Assembly: GCA_947259375.1 (NCBI GenBank)
Contig: CAMYLZ010000019.1
Coordinates: forward strand, 18,851-82,850
Direction of reading: 5' to 3'
Length of the DNA stretch: 64,000 bases
From: an uncultured Parvularculaceae bacterium
GTDB taxonomy: Bacteria; Pseudomonadota; Alphaproteobacteria; Caulobacterales; Parvularculaceae
The translations under genes and the position numbers were made by a program. The notes below the pieces were generated by a model, which was not told where the DNA came from, ran no database searches, and saw nothing but the letters and a program-made list of their open reading frames with translations. Below, one piece after another: positions 52,651 through 62,600 of the stretch. Within the stretch, counting starts at the first letter, position 1, and every line of letters starts with the position of its first letter.

Positions 52651-52676
52651 GTTCTTGCCCATTGGATTTGCGTCGC

Positions 52677-53105
52677 TCAGCCTTCTTCCGGCGGCGACCA
52701 GCGGGTCAGCACCGCGCCATTGACCGCTTCGGCCCGGCCGGCGCAAGGGTCTTCGCTCAAGGTGAAGGTAATCGTGTCGCCATCCATGGCGTAGGCGTAT
52801 TTGCCCTTGTTTTCGGTGACGCAGGTCCGCTCCTCTTCCGAGAGATCAGGCGGCGCCATGATATCCTTGAACCAGGCAACGCCGTCTTTCGTCCCGTATT
52901 TGCCGATGACGAAGACGACGCCGGTCTCCGTATCAGCCGCCGCGAACAGGCCCTTTGGCGACATGGAGACGGAAAAACCGTCGCCCATATAAATGCCGCT
53001 AAAGGCCGGCGCGTCATATTTCATTTCTTTCTTTTCGTGATGTTCCGCATACGCAACGCCTGAAATCGCGAGCGACAGGACGCCCGCACATACCATCATC
53101 TTCAT
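52677..53105 (-). CDS. Hypothetical periplasmic protein
   Basis: A 142-residue exported protein. The ATG at 53105 with GGGGAG upstream opens a clean signal peptide (MKMMVCAGVLSLAISGVAYA). The mature part starts EHHEKKEMKYDAP and contains two cysteines (ERTCVTEN and EDPCAGR), which may form a disulfide. The GDTITFTLSEDPC region suggests a small beta-rich domain, like lipocalin-type hypothetical proteins. It is monocistronic with its own terminator. Function unknown. Confidence 0.78.
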   Translation of the reverse strand: MKMMVCAGVLSLAISGVAYAEHHEKKEMKYDAPAFSGIYMGDGFSVSMSPKGLFAAADTETGVVFVIGKYGTKDGVAWFKDIMAPPDLSEEERTCVTENKGKYAYAMDGDTITFTLSEDPCAGRAEAVNGAVLTRWSPPEEG

Positions 53106-53236
53106 GGAAGACTCCCCATTATTTGCGTTGGACGCGGAAAGTCTGGCACGCCGCCCGGCGGGGCGCAATTTTTTAACGCCCGCGCCGCGCAAAGGCTTGA
53201 ATTCAAGCCATGTTTTGCACTGCAGCGCCGCGACGC

Positions 53237-53674
53237 TTACGCCGCCTGTTTGATTTCCACCAGCGTCAGGCCGAAATGCAGATCTTCGCCGGCCAGCGGA
53301 TGGTTGCCGTCGGCGGTGACCGTAGTTTCGCTCACCTCGGTGATGACGAGATTGACGGTCGAGCCGTCCTGCTGTTGCGCGGCCAGCGACATGCCCGGCT
53401 GCGGCGGCTGGTCTTGTGGAAGCTGCGCACGCGGAATTTCGATGATCATTTCATCACGGCGCGGACCGAATGCATTGTCGCTGGCGATAAGCACCGCCTT
53501 TTCAGCGCCGACTTCCATGCCCTCCAGCGCTTCCTCGATGGCGGGAAAGATCGCCGCCTCGCCGATGGTCAGCGTTTGCGGACCGGCCTGTTCGGTGCCG
53601 CCGACGACGCGCCCGTCGCCCGTGCGCACGGTATAGTTGATGACGACGACGTCGCCTTTTTTCGCTGCAGTCAT
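53237..53674 (-). CDS. SlyD-like FKBP peptidyl-prolyl isomerase
   Basis: A 145-residue cytoplasmic FKBP with an inserted-in-flap domain. It opens AAKKGDVVVINYTVRT, continues with FPAIEEALEGMEVGAEKAVL, and has the SlyD signature DGNHPLAGEDLHF at 122-134. The His/Cys-rich metal tail of E. coli SlyD is absent, so nickel storage is unlikely. It acts as a prolyl isomerase and chaperone. The ATG at 53674 aligns with family starts. Confidence 0.9.
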   Translation of the reverse strand: MTAAKKGDVVVINYTVRTGDGRVVGGTEQAGPQTLTIGEAAIFPAIEEALEGMEVGAEKAVLIASDNAFGPRRDEMIIEIPRAQLPQDQPPQPGMSLAAQQQDGSTVNLVITEVSETTVTADGNHPLAGEDLHFGLTLVEIKQAA

Positions 53675-53960
53675 GATGTGCCTTTGCCTTGAGTGGTTTG
53701 AATGGTGTCGTGATTTGCCTGCCGGGACAGCGCATCGCCCGGATCAATGAAAGCGCGGGCTTCATTGCGCGCGCCTTTACGCCGGCGGTGTCGGATTTGG
53801 GCGCCGTCGCGCGGCGCCGGGGACCGGCTTTTCGATAGGGTCAGACCTCGCAAATGCCGCCTGCGCGGTCAAGCCGCGCATCCGGCGACGCGCAAATAGA
53901 GGCGCCGCCGCCTTGCGAAGGGGGGCAAGACGGCGGCCGGCCGAAGCGGCGAAGGGAACG

Positions 53961-54425
53961 CTATTCGCCCTTTTCGACCTTGAACTCTGTTTCAACATTG
54001 CCGCGTGCAGCGGGGCGCGCGCAGTCGCTGCCCGTCTCGCCGGTCCGCAAATTGCGCCAGTCCTTGCAGGAATAGGCGATCTTGACCCGGTTTTCGCCCG
54101 CCGGCGCGGCGGTCGCATCATGCAAGGTCCACTGCATGCCGGCGTCGGTGTCTGTCAGCTCGAAGCTTTCAAAGGCGCGCATGCGCACCGTCGCAGCGCG
54201 CGCAGGCCGCGCGGCCGAGCGCACTTTCTGCACCGCCGGCAAGAGCAGGCCGATGGCGACGGGGTCGCTTTCCGTCGTCAGCCACAATGTGCCCGCGCCT
54301 TCCCATTGCGCGTCCTTCGCTTCCCCATCGACGCCGTCATATTTCACAAAGACCGCCGCATTCGCCGCCATGGCGAAGCCCACGGACAACACGCCGGCAA
54401 CAAGCATTGTTTTGATGGTCTTCAT
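53961..54425 (-). CDS. Hypothetical exported protein, possibly Hcp-like
   Basis: A 154-residue protein. The ATG at 54425 has GGAGA six bases before it and opens a signal peptide (MKTIKTMLVAGVLSVGFAMA). The mature part begins NAAVFVKYDGVDGEAKDAQW, a start that recalls exported Hcp-superfamily proteins (VFVKxxGIxGES type). Two cysteines near the end (YSCKDW, GSDCARP) may pair. No type VI secretion genes are in the window, so the Hcp likeness may only mean a shared beta-barrel fold. Confidence 0.7.
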   Translation of the reverse strand: MKTIKTMLVAGVLSVGFAMAANAAVFVKYDGVDGEAKDAQWEGAGTLWLTTESDPVAIGLLLPAVQKVRSAARPARAATVRMRAFESFELTDTDAGMQWTLHDATAAPAGENRVKIAYSCKDWRNLRTGETGSDCARPAARGNVETEFKVEKGE

Positions 54426-54524
54426 AAGTCTCTCCATATCCCGGCCCCCAAACCGCCGGATAGGAAAGACATAAGCGCGCCAGCGGCGTCAGGCTGTGTT
54501 CTGCGTCACAACCCAGTGCGGATT

Positions 54525-55322
54525 TCAGCGCGCCGCCGCATGGGCGTGCGATGCAAGCACCACATTCAAATAGGCGGCGACGCGCACGCCCCCTTGAGAA
54601 AGCCGGCGCTTGACGATGCCGATATGGTCGAACACATATCGATAGGAGAGTGCCGGATCGTCAGGGTAGATCATATCGCGGATCGCCGCGCTCTCATTGA
54701 CCCAGACGACCGGATTGGGGTCCGACCAATCGGCGACCTCCGTCGGCGTGACTTTTTGCACCAGCCATTCAGTCATTTCCGAATAAGACAGTTGTTCGCC
54801 GTCAATCATCGCCCGGTCCCAGACCGAATGCAGATTGGTCTCGCGCCCGAAATATGTAACCGCGACATCATTGCCGCCCCTGTCAGTCCCGTTGCCCGCA
54901 TGCAGCGGCTGGTGTAAATCGCCGATGATATGCACGATAAAGCGCAACGCCAGCGCCTTGTCCTCGCGGCTGGCGCGCGGGTCTTTCAGAGTCTCGGTAA
55001 AGCGCGCAATGGCGGTAATCGCGTCGCCTTGCGGCGGCGCGCCCGCCTCGGCATAGGTCTGTCCCTGCGGGATTGTCACATAATGATAAGGGCTCGCTTC
55101 GGACTGCCAGAAATCATCCGGGCTCGCGCGCATGAAATCCGCCCAGGTGGAGCCTTCGGCAAGACCTTCCGGACCCAGAATATCCTCGATGGCGGCGCGG
55201 GCGGCGTCGGAAAGGTAATGATCGGCGATTGCGCCGGTAACCCGGTGGCCGGTCTTGCCCCAGGCAAAAGCTGGAGCGGCGGCGAATTGCGCGGCGAGCA
55301 AAATGACGAATACGCGTAACAT
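54525..55322 (-). CDS. S1/P1-type nuclease
   Basis: A 265-residue secreted zinc nuclease acting on single-stranded nucleic acids. A signal peptide of 20 residues ends AFA, exposing the mature N-terminal Trp21 whose amino group binds zinc in this family (WGKTGHRVTG). Further ligands lie in SPYHYVTI, VHIIGDLHQPLHAG and GGNDVAV...NLHSVWD. All the expected His/Asp positions can be found. The ATG at 55322 is preferred to a TTG at 55331. It may serve phosphate and nucleotide scavenging. Confidence 0.9.
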   Translation of the reverse strand: MLRVFVILLAAQFAAAPAFAWGKTGHRVTGAIADHYLSDAARAAIEDILGPEGLAEGSTWADFMRASPDDFWQSEASPYHYVTIPQGQTYAEAGAPPQGDAITAIARFTETLKDPRASREDKALALRFIVHIIGDLHQPLHAGNGTDRGGNDVAVTYFGRETNLHSVWDRAMIDGEQLSYSEMTEWLVQKVTPTEVADWSDPNPVVWVNESAAIRDMIYPDDPALSYRYVFDHIGIVKRRLSQGGVRVAAYLNVVLASHAHAAAR

Positions 55323-55492
55323 GGAACCCAAACTCCCCGGCTGGCGCCGGATTTACGAACAGGCCATCCCTATACCAGACTGGTGAAAGTTTGTTGACCG
55401 GTTGACCTGCGCCCCGCGAACTGATTGCTCATCTTGCGGGCAAGGCCGGAAACCGCCCCTCCGGCCGCGCTGGCCGTAGAATGGAGAGTTTC

Positions 55493-55840
55493 ATGCCCCG
55501 CCTTACCATCGCCGCCGGCCTTGTCGGCTTCGCCGCCGTCGCGCTCGGCGCTTTTGGCGCGCACGCCCTTGACGGCGGTCTCGACAGCCAAGCGCTCGAC
55601 TGGTGGCGGACGGCGACGCTTTACGCCCTTGTCCATGCAGCGGCGGCGCTCGCCATTGCCCTTGCCGGGCGCCTGGCCGCCGCCGGTTGGGCGTTCATTA
55701 TCGGAACCGCGGTATTTGCAGGGACGCTTTATGCAATGGCGCTCGGCGCGCCGCGCATGCTTGGCGCTGTAACGCCGGTTGGCGGGGTATTGTTACTCGC
55801 GGGCTGGGCCCTGATCGCCTGGAAAGGCGCGCGGCGTTAG
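55493..55840 (+). CDS. DUF423 family membrane protein
   Basis: A 115-residue protein with four hydrophobic helices and the family start AAGLVGFAAVALGAFGAHAL, then WWRTATLYALVHAAAALA. GGAGAG stands just before the ATG at 55493; an ATG at 55481 is a weaker choice. The function of DUF423 is unknown. Its stop overlaps tail-to-tail with the 29-residue gene on the other strand. Confidence 0.88.
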   Translation: MPRLTIAAGLVGFAAVALGAFGAHALDGGLDSQALDWWRTATLYALVHAAAALAIALAGRLAAAGWAFIIGTAVFAGTLYAMALGAPRMLGAVTPVGGVLLLAGWALIAWKGARR

Positions 55841-55926
55841 CCCCGCACGCGCAGGAACAGGCTCGACAGACCGATGCCTGAATTAATGACGATGAATGCT
55901 ATCAAAATAAACTGTAACAGGCCCAT
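55837..55926 (-). CDS. 29-residue single-pass membrane microprotein
   Basis: An ATG-to-TAA frame of 30 codons with GGAAGAG six bases before the ATG. The peptide is one hydrophobic helix (MGLLQFILIAFIVINSGIGL and on to SSLFL) ended by a positive tail RVRG, the normal inside-positive pattern of small membrane proteins. It overlaps the DUF423 stop by 4 bases. The Ile/Leu/Phe-rich codons are far less GC-rich than surrounding DNA. Function unknown. Confidence 0.5.
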   Translation of the reverse strand: MGLLQFILIAFIVINSGIGLSSLFLRVRG

Positions 55927-56097
55927 CGGAATCTCTTCCCGCTCTCTGAAGGCGCCGCGAGGCGGCTTCGTTAATTGGGGTGACAACGATGGTTGAAATA
56001 GGGCCAGGGTGCGGCGTTACAAGGGAAACCGCGCCTCACGCCGGCTCACAAAATGGCGATTTTCCGGCAGGCGCCGGGCAAAGTGCGGCGCACGCGG

Positions 56098-56490
56098 CTA
56101 TTTCGTGCCGGGTTCCATGGCTTTCATAGTGACGCGCCCAAAATCGGCGAGCATGGCCAGCAACCCAAGCGCGACGCCGCGATGCATGGTCCCGGTCAGT
56201 TGGTAAGCGTCAAAACCAAATTTGGCGAGCGCGGCCATCAAGATCAGGCGCGCGATAAAGGTCGCGGAAAAATTGACGGTTTTTGCGGCAAGACGCTGGC
56301 TGCGCGCTTCGTCGGTTTCATCGACCCCGCGTGGGCGAATACGCGCAAGGTCCGGTTCGACGCTGCCGCGCCGGCCCGAAATAGACGGCGCCGCGGTCTC
56401 GACCGCCGCCGCGCCGGCGCCGGACAACGCCGCCAGCCTTTCGGCGCCGACCCGCGCCGCCGCCTGAGATTGTTTATTGCCGAAGGCCAT
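56098..56490 (-). CDS. Hypothetical protein with C-terminal membrane segments
   Basis: A 130-residue protein. GAGGTGGGAG lies before the ATG at 56490. Residues 1-80 are polar, Ala/Arg-rich and probably disordered; 80-95 (FIARLILMAALAKFGF) and 105-120 (GVALGLLAMLADFG) are hydrophobic. I do not recognise the family. It stands alone upstream of the TBDR 3 terminator. Confidence 0.6.
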   Translation of the reverse strand: MAFGNKQSQAAARVGAERLAALSGAGAAAVETAAPSISGRRGSVEPDLARIRPRGVDETDEARSQRLAAKTVNFSATFIARLILMAALAKFGFDAYQLTGTMHRGVALGLLAMLADFGRVTMKAMEPGTK

Positions 56491-56592
56491 CGCTCCCACC
56501 TCGATTTTCGCCGCAAAGAACTTAACCTTGCGCCAAGGGGCCCTGAAATCGCCTTAAGCAAATCCGTAAAAATGCAACTATAGGCCCGCCAT

Positions 56593-56624
56593 AAAAAAAC
56601 GGGCGGCCCGCGAAGGCCGCCCGT
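56593..56624 (-). terminator. Strong rho-independent terminator of TBDR 3
   Basis: 10-bp GC-rich arms (56599-56608 and 56615-56624) with a 6-nt loop, followed on the minus strand by seven T. It lies 28 bases after the receptor stop. Confidence 0.95.
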
Positions 56625-56651
56625 CCGTAGTCCCCTCTTGCGCGTCCGGCG

Positions 56652-59384
56652 TTAGAAGGTTTTGCGCAGCGACACGCCATAAGTGCGCGGCGCCACGACA
56701 TATCCCGAGAAGCTGCCCGTTTGGGCGACCGTCGGGAATGAGGTGATCAGCGCGTCGTCGTCATTGAGATTGCGTCCCCAGACATTCACGCTGAAACCGT
56801 TCTCCAGCTCATATTGGAGATTGGCGTTGACCGTGGAGACCTTGCGCACCGGCGCAAGATCGGAGCCAAAGTCGAACAGTTTGGTTTCGCTTTCGAAGAG
56901 ATATTCCACCCGGCCGGTCAGCGTCGCGCCATGCGCGAATTGATGCGTATAGGTCGCCGCGCTGGTGATGCTGACAGGGTGAATGCCTGAAGGCCGTTCG
57001 CCCGACGCGTCAAAGCTGTTGACGGCCGGGTCCGCACAGGCCGCAACAATCTCCGGCTTGATGATCGACGCCACGCCCGCAGACGGGCAAGGCGCGCCGG
57101 TGAAAACGTCATATTCCGGATCGAGATAGGTGAGCCCCATAAAGAGGTTCAGCGGTTCGATCGGCGAATAGGAGGCGTCAATTTCAAAACCGCGCACCGA
57201 TTGCTCGCCAGCATTGGCCAGCACGAAGCCGGTGCCGACAAAAGTGTTCGACTGGAAGCCCTCAACAGTCTGATCGAACAGCGCGATATTGATATAGCCT
57301 TTATCGAAATTGGCTTTGAAGCCGATTTCATAAAGCTTCACGCTTTCAGGTCCGGCGAAACGACCGCCAACCTGTCCATTCGGGCCAAGGAATGGCGGCA
57401 ACGCGTCCTGCGACAGGTTGATGGCGCTCGCCTTGAAGCCGGTTGAATAGCTGAAATAAGCGTTGAGATTGTCCGTCACGTCATAAGCCAGACGGGCGGT
57501 GAAGTTGACATCGTCATCCGCCGAGAAACCGTCATCGCTCAGCGTGATGCCTTTGTCGCGCGCATCGCCGGCTTGCGGGAACGGCGTTTGCGGCGGAATG
57601 AACTGCAACGCCGTCAGGCCGGTCAGCCCCAGCAGCGGGTTGAGCGTCGGGTCGCCCGCCAGCGCGCCTTGCGCCGCAGCGACAGCGCCGGCGCGGGTCG
57701 CCGCAAAAGTCGCCGGGTCGGTCGCCGCAAGCGTCGCCGCAGCGGTGAAGAACGGCGTCGGATTGGCCGGGTCAAACGGCGTGCCGATCAGCCCGCCGAA
57801 AATGCTGGCGGCGACAAAAGATCCGCCAGAGGTCTGGAATTGCGACAGGTCGAAATTCTCAAACGGCTCGGTGAGCACAATGTCGCCAACGCCGATCTTG
57901 CGGTCATTCACATAGGAAACGCCGCCGGTCAGCGTCAGGCGGTCGGTGATCTCCCAATCGGTCTGGAAGAACAGTGAATAGGACCGGTTGTCGAGCGTGT
58001 AATCGCCGGTAAAGCCGGTGCCTTCCGCAAAGGATGAGCCAAAGGCCAGCGCGGTAGCGCCGCCGGTTGGCATGAATTCCGGGAACAACGCCGCCGGACC
58101 GGTAGTCAGCCCTTGCGCGAGCTGACTCGAACCTTCAACGGTGAGGAAATCGATGCCCGCGAGGCCGCCAAGCAGCGCGTCGCCGAACGCACGGAATTCC
58201 GAATTGAACAGCGTCTGCTGGAAAAAGCTGACATCTTCAGAGAAGAGGAAGCCGCCCGCCAGCCAGTTGAAGCGGCCGACGCCCGTGTCGGTCGAACCGG
58301 CAAGCCGCACTTCCTGGGTGAAGGTTTCCAGTTTCAGCGACTGCGGCTGCTGCCCGATATCGGCTGTGGTGAAGTCGATATCCGTCTGGTTCCTGTCTTC
58401 CTGTTCGCGGTAGCTGGTGATCGAAGTCAGGACGCCAAAGCCAAGATCCCAGTCCCCCTGCAGCGAACCGCCCTTGCCTTCAAGTTCGTTGGTGGGTTCG
58501 GTGTTGACGGCGACGAGGCGCGCATCAGGGTCGCCCGCCGGCGCGATGGTCGCGCCGAGGCCGAAAGGCGGCGGTGCAAAGATTGCTCCGGACCCGGAAT
58601 TATCGAGCTGAACCGCGCCGCAGCATACTTCGTCAATCTTGTTGTAATCGCCGATCGCCCGGAAGGAGAGGTTCTCGGTCGGCTCCCAGAGCAATTGCCC
58701 GCGCACCGCCCAGCGATCGCGTTCGTTGATATTGTCACTGCCGTCGGCGAGATTGGTGTAAGTGCCGTCGCGCTCATTGGAGCTGCCGGAAATCCGGAAC
58801 GCCAGCGTGTCGGAGATCGGACCGGACAGCGTGCCGCGGAAGCGCACGGCGCCGAGATTGCCGGCGGTCGCTTCAACCGAGCCTTCCCAATCATAGCTGG
58901 GCGCCTTGGTGGTCAGGCTGATGGCGCCGACCGACACGTTCTTGCCGAACAGGGTCGATTGCGGGCCGCGCAGTACTTCGACGCGCTCAAGCGTCGGCAG
59001 GTCGAGGATCGCCGAGGCCGACCGCGAGCGGAAAACGCCGTCGACAAACACGCCGACCGAGGCTTCGATGCCCGGGTTGTTCGCGCCATTGCCGAAACCG
59101 CGAATGATGAAATTGGTCTGCGATGCGTTTTGCTGTTGCGTCACGCGCAGGGAAGACACGCTGGACTGAAGGTCGATAAGATCCTGGATCTGCGCGTCTT
59201 CGATAACCTCGGCATCGACAACGCTGACCGCCACCGGCACTTCCTGCAGCGTTTGCGGCCGCTTCGTCGCCGTCACGACGATCTGGTCGGCCTGCGCCAA
59301 TGCCGCGCCGCCGCTCAGCGCGCAAATAGCGGCGCCGGACAACAACACGCTGGCTGCGGATGCTTTGGAAATTCTACGCTTCAT
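56652..59384 (-). CDS. TonB-dependent receptor 3
   Basis: A 910-residue outer-membrane receptor. A signal peptide (about 1-31, ending AALAQAD) is followed by QIVVTATKRPQTLQEVPVAV, a TonB-box and plug start typical of the FyuA/BtuB-like and Sphingomonad receptors. ERVEVLRGPQSTLFGKNVS and a barrel ending TYGVSLRKTF follow. An Ala/Pro-rich insertion around the middle (the AAATLAATDPATFAATR region) looks like an extended extracellular loop. It is alone, with its own terminator and a 290-bp upstream gap that includes an AT-richer patch near 59460-59640. The ligand is unknown. Confidence 0.92.
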   Translation of the reverse strand: MKRRISKASAASVLLSGAAICALSGGAALAQADQIVVTATKRPQTLQEVPVAVSVVDAEVIEDAQIQDLIDLQSSVSSLRVTQQQNASQTNFIIRGFGNGANNPGIEASVGVFVDGVFRSRSASAILDLPTLERVEVLRGPQSTLFGKNVSVGAISLTTKAPSYDWEGSVEATAGNLGAVRFRGTLSGPISDTLAFRISGSSNERDGTYTNLADGSDNINERDRWAVRGQLLWEPTENLSFRAIGDYNKIDEVCCGAVQLDNSGSGAIFAPPPFGLGATIAPAGDPDARLVAVNTEPTNELEGKGGSLQGDWDLGFGVLTSITSYREQEDRNQTDIDFTTADIGQQPQSLKLETFTQEVRLAGSTDTGVGRFNWLAGGFLFSEDVSFFQQTLFNSEFRAFGDALLGGLAGIDFLTVEGSSQLAQGLTTGPAALFPEFMPTGGATALAFGSSFAEGTGFTGDYTLDNRSYSLFFQTDWEITDRLTLTGGVSYVNDRKIGVGDIVLTEPFENFDLSQFQTSGGSFVAASIFGGLIGTPFDPANPTPFFTAAATLAATDPATFAATRAGAVAAAQGALAGDPTLNPLLGLTGLTALQFIPPQTPFPQAGDARDKGITLSDDGFSADDDVNFTARLAYDVTDNLNAYFSYSTGFKASAINLSQDALPPFLGPNGQVGGRFAGPESVKLYEIGFKANFDKGYINIALFDQTVEGFQSNTFVGTGFVLANAGEQSVRGFEIDASYSPIEPLNLFMGLTYLDPEYDVFTGAPCPSAGVASIIKPEIVAACADPAVNSFDASGERPSGIHPVSITSAATYTHQFAHGATLTGRVEYLFESETKLFDFGSDLAPVRKVSTVNANLQYELENGFSVNVWGRNLNDDDALITSFPTVAQTGSFSGYVVAPRTYGVSLRKTF

Positions 59385-59676
59385 GTTTTAGACCCCTGAT
59401 TGCGCCCCTCCCTAATCGGGGCCTTGAATGTTTCGTTTCTCGCTCCGTCGAGCGCGGAAGCTCAATTTCTAACTATTTGCTCACATGCATGGTTGCGTCC
59501 AGTGAACGTTGCAGCGCAACTGCGCTCGGCGTTGCGAAGTTACAAAATTACAACAATATTGCGGCCCGCAAGCCAATGCTGCGCTGCACATGGCAGCCTA
59601 AACATGGTTAACGCTGCGCCGAATTCTTCAATAATTCGTTAAATGGCGGACCCGCCCCTCGCAACAGGCGGCCCGG

Positions 59677-62600
59677 CTAATGAAAATTGCGCCCGCCGGG
59701 CAGAATTTGCCGCATGTGTTTTGCGGTCTCGATCCGCCGGCGCAGATCGCCCTTGCGCAGATCTTCATTGACCGGATGCTTGAACTCGTCTGCGCGCGAA
59801 AGCCCGTCATCCATTTCCCCGTGATGCGCGCTCAACGCCGCGAGCTTCGGCGTGAGATCGTAAAGCCGGCGCGCAACCACATGAATGACCTCGCCTTCGC
59901 GCTGCAATTGCCCTTCAACCCCGAGGAACCGCGCGCCAAGCACGATCCGGCGAAAATGTTCGTAGATTTTCGGCCAGATAATCACATTCGCAATACCGGT
60001 TTCGTCTTCAATAGTGGCGAAGATGACGCCCCGCGCCGTCCCCGGCCGCTGGCGGATCAGCACCAGGCCGCAAACCCTCGTGCGGGCGGCGTTCCGCATG
60101 GCGCGAAGCGTCTCATTGCGGCGATAGCCCGCACCGTCCAGCCAGCCGCGCACAAATGAAACGGGATGATTTTTCAAGGACAGCTTGATCGCCTTGTAAT
60201 CATACGCCACCTCCTCGCCCGGCGGCATGGCGGGCAGGCGAACCTCCGCTTCCCTTTGCAAATCCGCATGACGGGCGAAAAGCGGCAATTGCTCATCGCC
60301 CTTGACCTTGTCGAGACCTTTCACCGCCCACAAGGCCTGGCGCCGCGACAGGCCCAGTGAGCCGAACGCATCCGCTTCCGCAAGGCGTTCAAGCGCGGCG
60401 GCGGAAAGCCCGGTGCGCAGCCACAGATCGCGCACGGAATCATAACCGGCGCCGCGCCGCCTCTCGATCCGCTCCGCATCCGCAGACGAAAAACCCTTTA
60501 TCTGGCGAAAGCCCAGCCGCACGGCGCGCGCCGAGCGGATGTCGGCTTCGCCTTGCGCATGACGGGCGTCAACCGGACCGCGCGCGCCGTCTTCGAGCGT
60601 CAAATCCCAGAAGGAGCGATTGACGTCGACCGGGCGCATCTCGACGCCATGCTCTTTCGCATCACGGACAATCTGCGCCGGCTGGTAAAACCCCATGGGC
60701 TGGCTGTTGATCAGCGCCGCGCAAAAAACATCCGGATAATGACATTTAAGCCAGCAGGAGACATAAACCAGCAGCGCGAAGCTCGCCGCATGGCTTTCCG
60801 GAAAGCCATACTCGCCGAACCCTTCAATTTGCTTGAAACAGCGCTCCGCGAATGCCGGATCATAGCCGCGCGCGGCCATGCCCTTGACCATCTTGTCATG
60901 ATAAAGATGAATGGTTCCCGATTTTCGAAATGTCGCCATGGCGCGGCGCAGGCCATCGGCTTGCGACGGCGTGAAGCCCGCCGCGACAATGGCGATCTTC
61001 ATCGCCTGTTCCTGAAACAGCGGCACGCCAAGCGTCTTGCCAAGCACCTCGTGCAATTCCTCGCTCGGAAACTCGACTTTCTCAAGACCGTCGCGCCGGC
61101 GCAGATAAGGATGCACCATGTCGCCCTGGATCGGGCCGGGCCGCACGATCGCCACCTCGATGACGAGGTCGTAGAAATTGCGCGGTTTCAACCGCGGCAG
61201 CATCGACATTTGCGCGCGACTTTCGATCTGAAAGACGCCGAGCGTGTCGGCGCGGCAAATCATGTCGTATACGGCCGGTTCTTCCGCCGGGATCGACGCG
61301 AGATCATGGCCGACCCCGTAATGGCGCTTTAAAAGCGCAAACGCCTTGGCGATGCAGGTCAGCATGCCGAGACCAAGCACGTCGACCTTGATCATCCCCA
61401 GCGCGTCAAGATCGTCCTTGTCCCATTCGACAAAGGTTCGCTCGGCCATGGCGGCGTTGCCGATGGGAATGACCTCTTCCAGCGGGCCGCGGGTCATCAC
61501 GAAGCCGCCGGTATGCTGCGAGAGGTGACGGGGAAAGCCGATCAGCGCTTTCGTCAATGCAAGCGCGCGCTTCAGGGTCGCCTCGCGCTCATCAAGCCCC
61601 AGCTCGCGCAGACGCGCCGCATTGACGCCGGCCGAATGACGCCCCCAGCCGCTACTCGCCAGCGCGCCGATCAAATCTTCGCTGAGCCCCATCGCCTTGC
61701 CGACATCGCGAATGGCGCTGCGCGTGCGATAGGTAATGACGGTCGCAGCGATGCCGGCGCGCTCGCGGCCGTACTTTTCATAAATATATTGAATGACTTC
61801 CTCGCGCCGCTCATGCTCGAAATCGACATCGATATCGGGCGGCTCGTTACGCTCCGCCGAAATGAAGCGCTCGAACAGGAGATCGATCCGCGCCGGATCG
61901 ACCGAGGTCACGCCGAGGCAGTAACACACGGCGGAATTGGCCGCCGACCCGCGCCCCTGGCACAAGATCCCGCGCGATCGCGCATAGCGCACGACATCAT
62001 GCACCGTCAGGAAGTAAGGCGCATAGTCGAGCTCGCGGATCAGCGCGAGTTCATGCGCGATCGCCGCGCGCACTTTTGCGGGCGCGCCTTGCGGATAGCG
62101 CTTGCGCGCGCCGTCCCAGGCGAGCCGCTCCAGCTCGGCCTGCGGCGTCGCGCTCTCGCCGCAGGCTTCATCGGGATATTCGTAACGCAATTCATCAAGC
62201 GAAAAACGCGCCCGCGCCGCCAAATGCAGCGTTTCATGCAGCGCCCCGGGATGATCAGCGAACAGGCGCGCCATTTCCTGCGGCGGCTTCAAATGACGCT
62301 CCGCATGGGCTTCAAGCGCGCGCCCGGCCGCCGCAATCGTCTGATGCGCGCGAATGCAATGAAGCACATCCTGCAGCGGGCGGCGTTCAGGCGCATGGTA
62401 AAGCACGTCATTGACCGCCAGCAGCGGCGTTTGCGCGCGGCGCGCCGCCGCAGCGAGGATATTGAGCCGGCGCCGGTCGTCATCGCGGAACCGCCTTTGC
62501 GCCGCCAGCCAGACATTGCCGGCAAAGGCGCTGTTCAACTTGTTCAGTGTCGCAATAATATGGTCCGGCCGTTCCTCGCCGGGGATCAGCGCAAATAGCT

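Larger units (their letters stand above)
52044..52676 (+). other. Non-coding, structured intergenic stretch
   Basis: About 630 bp without a convincing gene. It contains an 8-bp perfect hairpin (52234-52241 with 52247-52254, loop tcaag), a further pairing of caggtc (about 52271) with gacctg (about 52292), an 18-bp inverted repeat at 52368-52385 and the terminator at 52623-52650. The hairpin-rich 52194-52310 part resembles the dispersed palindromic intergenic elements common in alphaproteobacteria; it could also be a structured RNA. Confidence 0.45.

Noticed and set aside
53961..54425. Type VI secretion component
   Set aside because: The likeness is limited to the first mature residues and there are no other secretion-system genes nearby.
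58113..59399. 428-codon open frame on the plus strand
   Set aside because: It is antisense to TBDR 3 and has no recognisable domain.
61513..62598. 361-codon open frame on the plus strand
   Set aside because: It is antisense to dnaE2.
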